Source: Aquimarina sp. BL5 (GTDB taxonomy: Bacteria > Bacteroidota > Bacteroidia > Flavobacteriales > Flavobacteriaceae). Taken from it: a DNA stretch of 64,000 nt. Position 1 is the stretch's first letter, and every line of letters starts with the position of its first letter. The notes under the pieces are model-generated. The model made no database searches. It was not told the DNA's origin and saw only the letters and a list, made by a program, of their open reading frames with translations. Below, piece by piece: positions 28,361 to 37,363 of the stretch. The position numbers and the translations under genes are program-made. The stretch is taken from contig NZ_CP031963.1 in the NCBI RefSeq assembly GCF_003443675.1, forward strand, positions 1,139,501 through 1,203,500, read 5' to 3'.

Positions 28361-28376
28361 CGCTAAAGCTTTAGCG
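28361..28376. repeat. Perfect 16-base palindrome inside the RhaT operon
   Basis: CGCTAAAGCTTTAGCG reads identically on both strands and lies in the 77-base gap between the SDR and alcohol dehydrogenase genes. It could be an operator, an mRNA hairpin that sets relative expression, or one copy of a dispersed palindromic repeat. There is no T-run after it, so simple termination is unlikely. Confidence 0.6.
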
Positions 28377-28403
28377 ATATACACGTAAAAATTGTCATTA
28401 TTT

Positions 28404-29420
28404 TTAAAGTGAACAATCCATTAAAATCTTCATACCATCAGGATTATTATCAATATTTTCAAATACTTTTTGAATACTTGTTAGTGGTTGCACATCTGTA
28501 ATCATATCCGAAAAAGGCAATTCGTTCTTAGTAATTAAATCGATTGACTTTTCATAATCTTCCTTTTCATAAACTCTTGCTCCAATTAACTTCAATTCTT
28601 TCCAGAAAAACTTAAACAAATCAATTGGTTTTTTCTCTCCGTGAATAGCAACCATTAAAATTCTACCTCTAATGCCAGCAACTTCTGTCATCATATCCAA
28701 TGCTGGTTGCACACCTGCCACTTCAAAAACAACATCAGCTAGACGACCTTTAGTTTGCTCTTTTACGTATGCAACTAAATCAGTATTCATAGGATTCACT
28801 ACATTGAATCCCATGGCTTTTGCTTTATCGACACGTTTTTCATTAACTTCGGAAATAATAACATTTGCTCCGACTTGTTTGGCAACCATTGCCACTAAAA
28901 GACCAATTGGACCTCCTCCTAAAACGACTGCAGTTTCGCCTTTTACTAATCCACTTAAACGAACATCATGTGTAGCAACCGATAACGGTTCAATTAATGC
29001 TGCCAATTTTAAATCGGTATCCGCTTTTAATTTATGTAATGTAAATGCAGGTACATTCCAATATTCTTGCATTGCTCCGGGACTATCAATCCCTATAAAT
29101 TTTAATTCTTCGCAAATATGATTAAATCCTTTATCCGATGGTTTTACTTTCCTGTCGTCTAAAGGGCGAACCACAATTTTATCACCAACTTTGTAACCAG
29201 AAACACCTTCTCCAACCGCATCGATCACACCAGACATTTCGTGTCCAATGGTTTCTGGAAGGTTAACACGTTTATCCATCATACCGTGATAAATATGTAC
29301 ATCTGTTCCGCAAACACCAACATAGGCAACTTTTATGCGTACTTCTCCTCTAGCTGGTGCTACAACTTCTTTTTCGATAACTGAAAAGGTTTTATTCCCT
29401 TCGTATTGTGTTGCTTTCAT
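28404..29420 (-). CDS. Zinc-type alcohol dehydrogenase lacking structural-zinc cysteines
   Basis: A 338-residue medium-chain dehydrogenase of the sorbitol/threonine dehydrogenase group. Catalytic zinc ligands are visible: C37 (VCGTD), H60 and E61 (GHE). The Rossmann motif is GGGPIG. The structural-zinc lobe normally carries four Cys; here residues 85-110 hold only C103 (HICEE), so structural zinc is absent, as in sorbitol dehydrogenases. It would oxidise a secondary alcohol of a sugar or sugar acid with NAD. It sits 27 bases after the Gfo/Idh gene. Compare the LgoD-like enzyme at 50154, which keeps all four structural Cys: the two are not interchangeable paralogues. Confidence 0.87.
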   Translation of the reverse strand: MKATQYEGNKTFSVIEKEVVAPARGEVRIKVAYVGVCGTDVHIYHGMMDKRVNLPETIGHEMSGVIDAVGEGVSGYKVGDKIVVRPLDDRKVKPSDKGFNHICEELKFIGIDSPGAMQEYWNVPAFTLHKLKADTDLKLAALIEPLSVATHDVRLSGLVKGETAVVLGGGPIGLLVAMVAKQVGANVIISEVNEKRVDKAKAMGFNVVNPMNTDLVAYVKEQTKGRLADVVFEVAGVQPALDMMTEVAGIRGRILMVAIHGEKKPIDLFKFFWKELKLIGARVYEKEDYEKSIDLITKNELPFSDMITDVQPLTSIQKVFENIDNNPDGMKILMDCSL

Positions 29421-29447
29421 TTTTATATTTTGCTATTAGCTTATGTA

Positions 29448-30518
29448 TTAAATATTATAATTTGGTTTCATACCACCTTCGTTGTTAGACTCGTAAGCAG
29501 CTTCTACAATTGCCATAGAATGCACCACATCTTCTACACTTGTTGGTAATTTATCTGTAGAACCTTCCACATAACGCATTAAAGATGCCATCGTACCTAC
29601 AAATGCATCCGGAAACCAAGAACCTTCCAATTCAACTTCTATCCATTTTGGGTCTTCTCCTTCTTTTACAATACAATATTGAAACAAATCTGGCTTACCA
29701 TTTGGATAATCTAATAAAAGACCAATTCTTGCTTTTATCGCTCCTTTGGTACCTTCCCATTTTACGAAACTTTCTTGATTTTTTTCTCCGAAATTATGGT
29801 CGTGATTGGTGTTTATAATCGCACGCATCGCATCATTATAATCTAGTATCGTTGTAGTGCGTGTTGACGACATCGGTTTTCCTGGATTTTTTAATGTTTT
29901 AGAATATACTTTCTTAGGGTTTCCTAAAAACGAACGAATTAAATCTATGTAATGAATACTGTGTTGCTGAATCTCTAAACGTGGATGATTAACTACATTA
30001 GGAAAATATTCCCAAGGTGTGTACGTTGTTAAACGCACTTCGAAATCATACAACTCACCAATTAATCCTTTTTCGATTATATATTTTGCTGCCATTACAT
30101 AAGGCGCATAACGCATTTGACAATTAATAGCTGCTTTCAGTTTTTTTCTGCGACAAACTTCTAAAATTTCTAGAGTTTGCTCATAATAATCACCCATTGG
30201 TTTTTGAATCAAAACCGCAGATTCATCGGGTAATAACTCTAAGGTTGCTACAAACTGATTAGGCATTAAAGTCAAGTCGAAAACTGCATTATCTGGAGCA
30301 ACAGCAACCATTTCTTCAACGGAATCATAAACATTTGGTATATTAAATGCTTTGGCCAAATCGGTAGCACGTTGTATAGTTCTATTGGTAATTCCTTCAA
30401 CTACAAAACCAACATTTTTATAAGCTGGCAAATGTGCATCCCTAACGATCCCACCAGCGCCAATTATATAAATGGGTCGCTTTTCTTTTGGTAATTCTGG
30501 TTTATAAACTAGTTCCAT
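29448..30518 (-). CDS. Gfo/Idh/MocA-family oxidoreductase with QKP in place of EKP
   Basis: A 356-residue cytoplasmic sugar dehydrogenase. The Rossmann segment is IIGAGGIVRDAHLPAY (from residue 18). The family's EKP motif reads QKP (Q105-K106-P107), keeping the catalytic Lys. The C-terminal half has the ISIHYIDLIRSFLG-type helix (QHSIHYIDL), which carries the conserved His. It begins 17 bases inside the upstream solute-binding gene, so translation is probably coupled. The family oxidises or reduces sugar hydroxyls; together with the neighbouring alcohol dehydrogenase it may form a two-step epimerisation or oxidation. Substrate unknown. Confidence 0.87.
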   Translation of the reverse strand: MELVYKPELPKEKRPIYIIGAGGIVRDAHLPAYKNVGFVVEGITNRTIQRATDLAKAFNIPNVYDSVEEMVAVAPDNAVFDLTLMPNQFVATLELLPDESAVLIQKPMGDYYEQTLEILEVCRRKKLKAAINCQMRYAPYVMAAKYIIEKGLIGELYDFEVRLTTYTPWEYFPNVVNHPRLEIQQHSIHYIDLIRSFLGNPKKVYSKTLKNPGKPMSSTRTTTILDYNDAMRAIINTNHDHNFGEKNQESFVKWEGTKGAIKARIGLLLDYPNGKPDLFQYCIVKEGEDPKWIEVELEGSWFPDAFVGTMASLMRYVEGSTDKLPTSVEDVVHSMAIVEAAYESNNEGGMKPNYNI

Positions 30519-31755
30519 ACTGATTTTTTTCTATACGTTTGATTTCCAATTGCGCCAAGTCTAAAATGGATTTTATATCTTCTGATGTATTAATTACTTT
30601 TAAAACCAAAGTATCTATTACATCTGCAATTTCAGACCAATTACTTTGTCTTGGAAGCGAACGTGTTTTTTTATGTAACTCTTCTAACTTGTGATAATAA
30701 GGTACTTTTGTATTTACATCTTTATCGTGCCAAGTTGATTTCCTACAACCAATTGCGCCTTCTAAAGTGAGTAACTTATCATTTTCTTCATTTACGGCAA
30801 AATTGATGAATTCATAAGCTAATTCTTTATGCTTACTTCCTGTTCCTATAACATACATCCAATATGCATTTAAGGATGTACCCACTCCTGTGAATCCAGC
30901 CGGCACATTGCCAACATCTACTTTGCCCTTCACTTTTGAAGTCTCTAAAAACTCACACATCGAAGCAAAACCAAACCAATTTACCATCATTGCTAAATTA
31001 CCATTCGCAAATGCCATTCCTGATTTTACAGAATCGAAATCTCTAGAGTTTGGATGAATCGCTTTTGTGTTTTTTAATGCTTTTCTATAAAACTCCATAC
31101 CTTCAACAGCTGCTTCAGAATTTAATTTGATATTCTCATCATCATCGAACAACTCACCATTTCGAGTCCATAATTGTAAACAGAAATCAAATACTGTATT
31201 ATGTCCGTCTGGATATGCCGCAAAAGTGGTTCCGTATAGTTCCTGTTCAGGTCTGTTGAAAAATTCTGCGACTTGGATTAAATCATCCCAAGTCTTTGGA
31301 ACTTCTAAGGGCTTTCCGAATTTCTCATAAAAACTAACTCCTTCCTCAATAGATTCAAATAAATCTTTTCTATAAATTAAGCACTCTGGGCCATTGTGAA
31401 ATGGTAATCCCACTATTTTACCCTCAAATTCTTGTTTGTACAATAAGGAATCAGACCAACCTTCAGGAAAATCTTGAGGCGTGTTTTCATTAATATAAGG
31501 TGTTAAATCTAAAACTGAATTAGTTGTATATGCTTCGGTAATCCAATCAGTATTAATTAAGGACATATCCCAAGTACCATTTTTTAAGCCTTCTTCTTTC
31601 AGAATAGTATCGTACAAAGGATGTAAATCCAAAGAAACCGTCTCTAACTCCAGATTGCATTTTTTTTGTTTACAAAAAGAAGCCCATATTTTATCGATAG
31701 CGCTTTCAAAAGCATCAAATTTTCTTACCGCTATCCTAAATTTATTTTCGTGCAT
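30502..31755 (-). CDS. Solute-binding-fold protein without signal peptide (SBP-B)
   Basis: A 417-residue protein of the extracellular solute-binding family 1 fold (sugar ABC-transporter type). It starts directly in the first core strand ([16 protein letters not shown]) with no hydrophobic leader. Its ATG overlaps the CoA-transferase stop (TAATG at 31753-31757), so no upstream secretion signal is possible. Typical segments are GKIVGLPFHNGP, PKTWDDLIQVAEFF and MVNWFG. No ABC permease or ATPase lies in the window. It is therefore probably cytoplasmic, either as a sugar-acid-binding partner of the adjacent CoA-transferase or as an enzyme that has taken over the fold. Both are inference. A second such protein lies at 34084-35235. 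Confidence 0.8.
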   Translation of the reverse strand: MHENKFRIAVRKFDAFESAIDKIWASFCKQKKCNLELETVSLDLHPLYDTILKEEGLKNGTWDMSLINTDWITEAYTTNSVLDLTPYINENTPQDFPEGWSDSLLYKQEFEGKIVGLPFHNGPECLIYRKDLFESIEEGVSFYEKFGKPLEVPKTWDDLIQVAEFFNRPEQELYGTTFAAYPDGHNTVFDFCLQLWTRNGELFDDDENIKLNSEAAVEGMEFYRKALKNTKAIHPNSRDFDSVKSGMAFANGNLAMMVNWFGFASMCEFLETSKVKGKVDVGNVPAGFTGVGTSLNAYWMYVIGTGSKHKELAYEFINFAVNEENDKLLTLEGAIGCRKSTWHDKDVNTKVPYYHKLEELHKKTRSLPRQSNWSEIADVIDTLVLKVINTSEDIKSILDLAQLEIKRIEKNQYGTSL

Positions 31756-32900
31756 TATTCGATAATTAATTCGTTAACAATCGACTCTGTGTGCTCTCCC
31801 AAAGCTGGTGAACCTAATGTCGATTTTAATAATTCACCATCAATTTTTATAGGGCAACGTGTGGTTTCATATTCGAAACCATCACCCATTTTAACTTTCT
31901 GGATCATATCCAAAATCTTAAAACCCTGATAACCAAATAAAGTCTTCCAATTCATAACACTGGCACACCAAATGTCTGCAGGTTCTAATATGGACAACCA
32001 ATCTTCTGTCTTTTTTGTTTTTAAATGGTTTGCTAAAATATTTTTAATCTCGTCACGCTTTGTAAACCAACTTGCGACTTCCGTGTAACTTAATAACTGC
32101 TCACAGTCCAACAATTCGCCTAAAAACGGAATTGCACCCATCGCCAAAGCTAGATAACCATTTTGTGTCTCATAAATTCCGTAAGGAGCTCCCAAATAAG
32201 CATGTGCATTATTACTTGCTGTTCTTTCAGTTGGCTCACCACCATCATGATAAAATGTAGTAATGGTTTCGAATTGAAAGTCCAAAATAGATTCTAACAT
32301 GCTAACAGAGACCTTAGTGCCTTTGCCTGTTCTAGCCTTTTTAACTAAAGCTGCTAGAATACCCTGAGCCAAATGTGAACCTGATAATATATCTACAATG
32401 GCCAATCCCATTGGTACTGGTCCACTACCTGCATTGCCACTTAACCAAGTTAAACCAGATAAAGATTGTACTAATAAATCTTGACCAGGCTTTGATTTCC
32501 ATGGTCCTTCAGTGCCATAACCTGAAATATTTCCATATACAATGTTTGGATTTATTTTCTTAATAGTTTCGTAATCAAACCCTAAACGTTCTATAACACC
32601 TGGTCTAAAATTGTGAACTAAAACATCCGCTTTTTGAATGAGTTTTAAAACGCGTTTTTTATCTCTTTCATTTTTCAAATCTGCTTGAAAGCTTTCTTTA
32701 TTTCTATTAATTGCGCGAAAAACAGATGATTCTCCATTAAGAATAACATTAGAAACATATAATTGACGACAAATATCTCCTGTTTCTGGCCGTTCTACTT
32801 TTATAACTCGAGCACCTAAATCTGCCAAACGTAACGTTGCTGATGGTGCGGATAAAAACTGACTTAAATCTATAATTAATATATCTTGTAATGGTTTCAT
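31755..32900 (-). CDS. Class III (CaiB/BaiF) CoA-transferase, copy B
   Basis: A 381-residue family III CoA-transferase. It begins [35 protein letters not shown], typical of the group. The catalytic Asp is D170 in [10 protein letters not shown], at the same position as in formyl-CoA transferase. [16 protein letters not shown] is the CoA-binding stretch. The family moves CoA between carboxylic acids via an aspartyl anhydride. It follows copy A after 2 bases, and the pair resembles two-subunit enzymes such as benzylsuccinate and malate CoA-transferases. Both copies keep the Asp, so both may be catalytic. It overlaps SBP-B by one base. Confidence 0.9.
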   Translation of the reverse strand: MKPLQDILIIDLSQFLSAPSATLRLADLGARVIKVERPETGDICRQLYVSNVILNGESSVFRAINRNKESFQADLKNERDKKRVLKLIQKADVLVHNFRPGVIERLGFDYETIKKINPNIVYGNISGYGTEGPWKSKPGQDLLVQSLSGLTWLSGNAGSGPVPMGLAIVDILSGSHLAQGILAALVKKARTGKGTKVSVSMLESILDFQFETITTFYHDGGEPTERTASNNAHAYLGAPYGIYETQNGYLALAMGAIPFLGELLDCEQLLSYTEVASWFTKRDEIKNILANHLKTKKTEDWLSILEPADIWCASVMNWKTLFGYQGFKILDMIQKVKMGDGFEYETTRCPIKIDGELLKSTLGSPALGEHTESIVNELIIE

Positions 32901-32902
32901 AC

Positions 32903-34045
32903 TTATAAATCAAATTCCTTAATTAAATCGTCTGTATGTTCTCCAACTCTTGGTGCTCCTTTTGGTGCATATAAAATTTCATCATTTAAACGAATAGGGC
33001 AACGTGTAGTGTGTACCGTTTCTCCAGAATTCAATGTTAAGATTTGGTCCATTCCTAGAACCTCATAAGCATCATGATTTAGTAAAGTTTTATAATCAAA
33101 CACATCTGAAGCCCAAATACCTTCGGCCTCTAAAATACTGAGCCAATAGCTTGTGGTATTATCTATTAAAACTGACCTTAAAATATCCATTATTTCGTTA
33201 CGTTTTTCGAACCAATCATTAGAGTTTGTGTAGGATTGTAAAAGATTGTTTTGTAACACGCTACCTAAATTAACCAAAGACCCCATTGCTAGTGATATAT
33301 AACCATCTTTGGTTTTATACACACCATATGGCGCGCCTAAATATGCGTGTGCAGATCCTTTTTCAGCTCTCATAGGTGGTTTGTTTCCATCATTTAAATA
33401 GGTGGTAATAACTTCAAATTGAAAATCTAACATAGATTCTAATAAACTTACTTCGACCAAAGCTCCTTTATTTGTTTTATGACTTTTAATAACAGCAGCT
33501 AAAATTCCGTGAACTAAATGTGTCCCAGTAATAATATCTGCAGTTGCTAGTCCCATTGGTACAGGTCCATCTTTTGCATTTCCTGTTAAATTAACTAAAC
33601 CCGACATACATTGTAACAATAAATCTTGACCTGGTTTCTTCGCCCAAGGCCCTTCTGTTCCGTAACCTGTAACTGTTCCGTAAACTAATTTAGGATTGAT
33701 TTCTTGCACAGTTTTATAATCTAACCCTATTTTCTCCATAACTCCTGGACGAAAATTATGAGTCATTACATCTGCCTTTTTAATCAACTTTTTTATTCTA
33801 CTTAAATCATCTTTATTTTTTAAATTTGCTGCGTAAGATTCTTTATTTCTATTTATAGTTTGAAACACCAAACTACTATTATCTACAAACAAGTTTTTAA
33901 TAGCTATTTGTCTGCCACCTTCGCCAACTTCTGGTCGTTCTATTTTAATAACTCTAGCTCCTAAATCTGCTAAACGCAATCCTGCTGAAGGACCTGCCAT
34001 AAATTGGCAAAATTCTAGCACTAAGATTCCTTGCAATGGTTTCAT
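32903..34045 (-). CDS. Class III (CaiB/BaiF) CoA-transferase, copy A
   Basis: A 380-residue family III CoA-transferase clearly paralogous to copy B: same length, same domain order, and the same GPVPMGLA block before the catalytic D170 ([10 protein letters not shown]). [16 protein letters not shown] is the CoA-binding segment. The two have diverged throughout, so this is an old duplication rather than a recent or assembly repeat. The tandem arrangement with SBP-A before it and SBP-B after copy B gives a mirrored SBP-CoAT-CoAT-SBP block. The acid it activates is unknown; one derived from the RhaT-imported sugar is inferred. Confidence 0.9.
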   Translation of the reverse strand: MKPLQGILVLEFCQFMAGPSAGLRLADLGARVIKIERPEVGEGGRQIAIKNLFVDNSSLVFQTINRNKESYAANLKNKDDLSRIKKLIKKADVMTHNFRPGVMEKIGLDYKTVQEINPKLVYGTVTGYGTEGPWAKKPGQDLLLQCMSGLVNLTGNAKDGPVPMGLATADIITGTHLVHGILAAVIKSHKTNKGALVEVSLLESMLDFQFEVITTYLNDGNKPPMRAEKGSAHAYLGAPYGVYKTKDGYISLAMGSLVNLGSVLQNNLLQSYTNSNDWFEKRNEIMDILRSVLIDNTTSYWLSILEAEGIWASDVFDYKTLLNHDAYEVLGMDQILTLNSGETVHTTRCPIRLNDEILYAPKGAPRVGEHTDDLIKEFDL

Positions 34046-34083
34046 TTAAAAAACTTATTAGTTTAATCCTTTATTAGTGATCA

Positions 34084-35235
34084 TTATATATCTAATGACT
34101 TTATATATAGCTCATTTAACTTAGAAAGTAATTCTTTTTCATCACTTCCATTCATTAAATAAGCTCTTATTGGTGCTCCCGCTCTATCTTGAAAATACAT
34201 ATGACCATTATAACGCGGACGTAAAAATGCTCGGTCTAAACCTGGTAATGTATTTTTAAAAAAGTTTGCTGTTACACTATTTGTATGGTCGTCTATCCAT
34301 GCTTTTCTGTGTCCCGGTTGTCCTCCATTATCAAAAAATATCGTTTTTTGACAATCTTCTGAACCTACATATGCTACATATTTCATAACGGTTTCTATTT
34401 CTTTTGTTTCTGCTGAGACTGCTAAACCAGTTCCTCCTAAAGTAGAAATAGCTCCAACACCATTGATTTCTATCATATCGTGAAAATGCAGCAACTTACG
34501 CGCGTAACCATTACGGCTGTAATTGGTATAACCATAAGCCCAGGGACAGTATGCGTATTTATCTGTTTGTGTCATCGCTTCATAACATTGAATCGGGTTC
34601 CATTCAAAAATTTTAGAATCCATTTCTACAGCTAAAGCTCGTAGCATTTTTAAAGCTCTAACTCCGGTTTTCTCGCTAACGACCTCTTCTTTTGATGAAC
34701 ATACTTCTTCCCCTAAATTACAGCACATCATGTAAAAATTCATTAATGTATCCTGAGGAATACCTGGCATAATGACCAATCCTTTTTTTGCTAAGGCTAA
34801 TAAATCTTCATAGGTTTCTGGTAACCTCAAACCCTTTTTAGCCAAAATATCAGGCCTACTAGAAGCTACTGGTGTTGCCGCATCTACTGCTAATGCCCAT
34901 TGATGACCGTTTGAAGAATAACTTTCGTGAGAACGCCCAACCGTGTTTTCTTCTAAATCTTTCATAAAAGATGCCGGCAGGTACTCGTCTAAAGGTAAAA
35001 TAACATCATTTTTTCCGGCAAAACCCGCCCAAGGATGATCTATTATTAATAAATCATAGCGTTTTGCTAGCTCATTAATTGGTTCATCCGCAAATGCTTG
35101 TAAAGAGCGTTTCTCCCAAGTAATTTCGACATTTGGATTTAACTCAGAAAAACGTTGCGCAGTTGCAACCATAGAAGTAAATCCTCGGCTATGATTCCAC
35201 GTTATGCCTTTTAATTGTATGGTTTTTGTAGTCAT
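34084..35235 (-). CDS. Solute-binding-fold protein without signal peptide (SBP-A)
   Basis: A 383-residue solute-binding-fold protein that starts in the first beta strand (MTTKTIQLKGITWNHSRG) with no leader. Only 10 bases separate it from the RhaT stop, leaving no room for a missed signal. Core segments include YDLLIIDHPWAGFA, LPETYEDLLALAKKG and CPWAYGYTNYSR. It is remote in sequence from SBP-B, although both have the same fold. With no ABC permease or ATPase nearby and transport assigned to RhaT, a conventional uptake role is unlikely. It probably stays in the cytoplasm and works with the CoA-transferases; this is inference from context. Confidence 0.8.
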   Translation of the reverse strand: MTTKTIQLKGITWNHSRGFTSMVATAQRFSELNPNVEITWEKRSLQAFADEPINELAKRYDLLIIDHPWAGFAGKNDVILPLDEYLPASFMKDLEENTVGRSHESYSSNGHQWALAVDAATPVASSRPDILAKKGLRLPETYEDLLALAKKGLVIMPGIPQDTLMNFYMMCCNLGEEVCSSKEEVVSEKTGVRALKMLRALAVEMDSKIFEWNPIQCYEAMTQTDKYAYCPWAYGYTNYSRNGYARKLLHFHDMIEINGVGAISTLGGTGLAVSAETKEIETVMKYVAYVGSEDCQKTIFFDNGGQPGHRKAWIDDHTNSVTANFFKNTLPGLDRAFLRPRYNGHMYFQDRAGAPIRAYLMNGSDEKELLSKLNELYIKSLDI

Positions 35236-35245
35236 TATATATTTT

Positions 35246-36316
35246 TTAATGTCCTCCTATATTTCCTTCTCCTATCATAGTCCCGTAGGCCATTGTGATG
35301 AAAGAAGCTATTAAAACAACCAAAGCAAGAATTAAAATAGTATTTGTTTTTTTCGTGACTTGTTTCCATTCTTTTAAAATAATTCCAATAATATAACTGA
35401 AGAAAATAAGCATTGACATATGTATCACCCAACTTGCAAAACCAAATTCGCCCATGTTTGTATGTCCAATCCCATAGAAGAAAAATTGACCGTACCATAA
35501 CGCTCCTGTTAACACACACATAGCAAAATTTACCCAATAAGTTTTTACACCAACTCCCTTTATATCAACAAGTTCTTTTAAAGTTCCTTTTTTCAACCCA
35601 ACAACAGTGAACCAAACTAGGTTGGTAATAAAAGCACCTAAAGTTGATAAAATTAATTTTGCGTTTCCTTGAAATTGACCTGCTCCATTTGCCTCTGCAA
35701 TTGCTGAAAGCGGTTCTCCTACCTCTAAAGAGATTCCGAATACTGCAGACAAGACTCCTGCTATTAAGGTTAGAATTAAACCTTTTTTCATGTTAAAAGT
35801 CAAAGGTTCTGCGCCTTCGACATTAATACCTTTCAAATCTTTTTCTTTTCTATAGCCTGCAACACCACAAATTACAATTCCTATTAGGGCGAAAAACATT
35901 CCTAAAAAAACAATATGCCCTCCTGGAGCATTAAATTTCTCGGACAGTTCTCCGTGCATAATTAGCGGAACAATGGTTCCCAATATTGCAGAAATACCAA
36001 TAGAAATAGTATAAGTTAACGAATAGCCAATATGCCTAATGGCAAGACCAAAGCACATACCACCAAAACCATAGACGACCCCTAATAATGTTGCATTTAT
36101 CAATACAGAAATATCTGCTTGCGTAAATACATCTATTAAATTAGGAACGGTTAAAAACCCAATAATAAAGGGAAAAATAAACCAAGCAAAAGACGCTTGC
36201 AATAACCAATAAGTATCCCAAGACCATTGCTTAACTTTTTTAAGTGGAACATAACAAGTTGAAGCTGCCACACCTCCTACAGCGTGAATTAAAGTACCTA
36301 TAATTGGATTTGCCAT
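35246..36316 (-). CDS. rhaT: RhaT-type L-rhamnose/sugar:H+ symporter
   Basis: A 356-residue inner-membrane transporter with about ten hydrophobic helices. The N-terminus (GTLIHAVGGVAASTCYVPLKK, VKQWSWDTYW) follows the E. coli RhaT pattern closely. As first gene of the nine-gene minus-strand operon it sets the substrate: L-rhamnose or a related deoxy or acidic sugar. No rhamnose isomerase, kinase or aldolase accompanies it, so the imported sugar must be handled by the oxidoreductase and CoA-transferase genes downstream. It is divergent from the IclR gene, with 40-97 bases between them depending on the IclR start. Confidence 0.9.
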   Translation of the reverse strand: MANPIIGTLIHAVGGVAASTCYVPLKKVKQWSWDTYWLLQASFAWFIFPFIIGFLTVPNLIDVFTQADISVLINATLLGVVYGFGGMCFGLAIRHIGYSLTYTISIGISAILGTIVPLIMHGELSEKFNAPGGHIVFLGMFFALIGIVICGVAGYRKEKDLKGINVEGAEPLTFNMKKGLILTLIAGVLSAVFGISLEVGEPLSAIAEANGAGQFQGNAKLILSTLGAFITNLVWFTVVGLKKGTLKELVDIKGVGVKTYWVNFAMCVLTGALWYGQFFFYGIGHTNMGEFGFASWVIHMSMLIFFSYIIGIILKEWKQVTKKTNTILILALVVLIASFITMAYGTMIGEGNIGGH

Positions 36317-36387
36317 TATTAATATAATTATTTATATACGAATATATATTTTATATATGAATTACGCAACAAGACAATTAGTTTTCT

Positions 36388-36395
36388 TAAATTTG
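36388..36395 (+). promoter_or_regulatory. Possible Bacteroidota -7 element (TAAATTTG) before IclR gene
   Basis: TAAATTTG matches the Bacteroidota -7 consensus TAnnTTTG exactly, 19 bases before ATG 36414. If it is used, translation cannot begin at the upstream ATG 36357 and the regulator starts at 36414. No good -33 TTG is seen at the right distance, so confidence is low. Confidence 0.3.
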
Positions 36396-36413
36396 AAAAA
36401 TACAAACCTAAAA

Positions 36414-37184
36414 ATGAAGAAAGAAAAACCTTTAAAATACAATGCTCCTGCTCTTAACAAAGGTTTAGATATTATTGAATATCTATCAAAAGAAGGTATT
36501 CCGCAATCTCAAGCTGAAATCGCTCAAGGCATAAACAGAACGCCTAGTGAAATTTATAGAATGTTAGTATGTCTAGAAGAAAGAGGTTACATATTAAGAG
36601 GTGTTAATGCAGGAAAATACAGGCTATCGTTAAAAATGTATAGTCTATCACATACGCATACACCTTTCGATGAATTAAAGCGTGTGGCACGTTATCCCAT
36701 GCAAGAACTTTCTGAAAAGACCAGACAATCTTGCCACCTCAGCATCATTAATAATGATCAATTACTAGTAATTTCACAAATACGTAGCCCAAACGCTGTA
36801 TCTTTATCTATCGAAGAAGGCACCCACTTCCCTTTATCCATGACCACTTCTGGTATGACACTTTTATCTATGCTATCTCAAGAAAATAGAGAAACTATTT
36901 TATCAAGAGATGCTCATTACAAAAAATGGAAAAAAGAGCAGAAAGAAGAATTATATGAAGCTATTACAACAATAGGAAAAACAGGATATCGTTATGCTAT
37001 GAGTAAGCTAACAAGCGGCGTTACAGATATAGCGATACCAATTGGTTTAAAAGACTCTGAATTATCTGCTGTTTTAGCCATTTCTGTATTTTCTTCAAGC
37101 CTAGAAAATGAATTAAACATTAAAGACATCTTAAATGACTTAAAAAATACGCAACAAAAAATTAATAAATTAATTTGTAATTAA
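36414..37184 (+). CDS. IclR-family transcriptional regulator
   Basis: A 256-residue regulator. An N-terminal winged helix (ALNKGLDIIEYL, IPQSQAEIAQGINRTPSEIYRML, LEERGYILRG) is followed by the IclR effector-binding domain (SCHLSIINNDQLLVI, GMTLLSML, SGVTDIAIPIG). It is divergent from the RhaT operon and is the obvious local controller. IclR proteins, including the KdgR group, sense sugar acids, keto acids or aromatic acids, which fits a pathway that makes acids and CoA esters. Start: ATG 36414 opens MKKEKPLKYNAPALNKG; an in-frame ATG at 36357 would add 19 residues unlike the family. Confidence 0.88.
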   Translation: MKKEKPLKYNAPALNKGLDIIEYLSKEGIPQSQAEIAQGINRTPSEIYRMLVCLEERGYILRGVNAGKYRLSLKMYSLSHTHTPFDELKRVARYPMQELSEKTRQSCHLSIINNDQLLVISQIRSPNAVSLSIEEGTHFPLSMTTSGMTLLSMLSQENRETILSRDAHYKKWKKEQKEELYEAITTIGKTGYRYAMSKLTSGVTDIAIPIGLKDSELSAVLAISVFSSSLENELNIKDILNDLKNTQQKINKLICN

Positions 37185-37279
37185 CCATATTTAAAAATAC
37201 CGCACAAAACTCTCTTAAAATAAAATTAATAATTTATTTGTTAAATTTTTAATGAATATTATTTTTTACACCCAAAAAA

Positions 37280-37287
37280 CATATGTT
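37280..37287 (+). promoter_or_regulatory. Shared upstream element, looser copy before GH16
   Basis: CATATGTT begins 84 bases before the GH16 start at 37364. It matches the first eight bases of CATTTGTTATAT at 7 of 8 positions and lies at the same distance as the exact copies; the last four bases are not kept. Confidence 0.3.
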
Positions 37288-37363
37288 TCCTTAATAAACA
37301 CAACAGAATCTTCTATCTACGATTTTAAAAATTAATTTTCGTTGAATCTAAAAACTCACGAAA

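Noticed and set aside
28672..29121. 149-codon plus-strand open frame inside the alcohol dehydrogenase gene
   Set aside because: Antisense shadow of a well-supported gene; low-complexity Thr/Ser/Pro composition typical of reverse-complement frames.
31755..34045. Tandem CoA-transferases as an assembly duplication
   Set aside because: The two differ at many positions along their length while keeping family motifs, so they are true diverged paralogues.
30502..35235. Conventional ABC sugar importer including the two solute-binding proteins
   Set aside because: Neither has a signal peptide and no permease or ATPase is present; RhaT already provides transport.
35235..35537. 100-codon minus-strand frame at the 3' end of rhaT
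   Set aside because: Out of frame with the conserved transporter and without membrane or family features; overlaps strong RhaT coding sequence.
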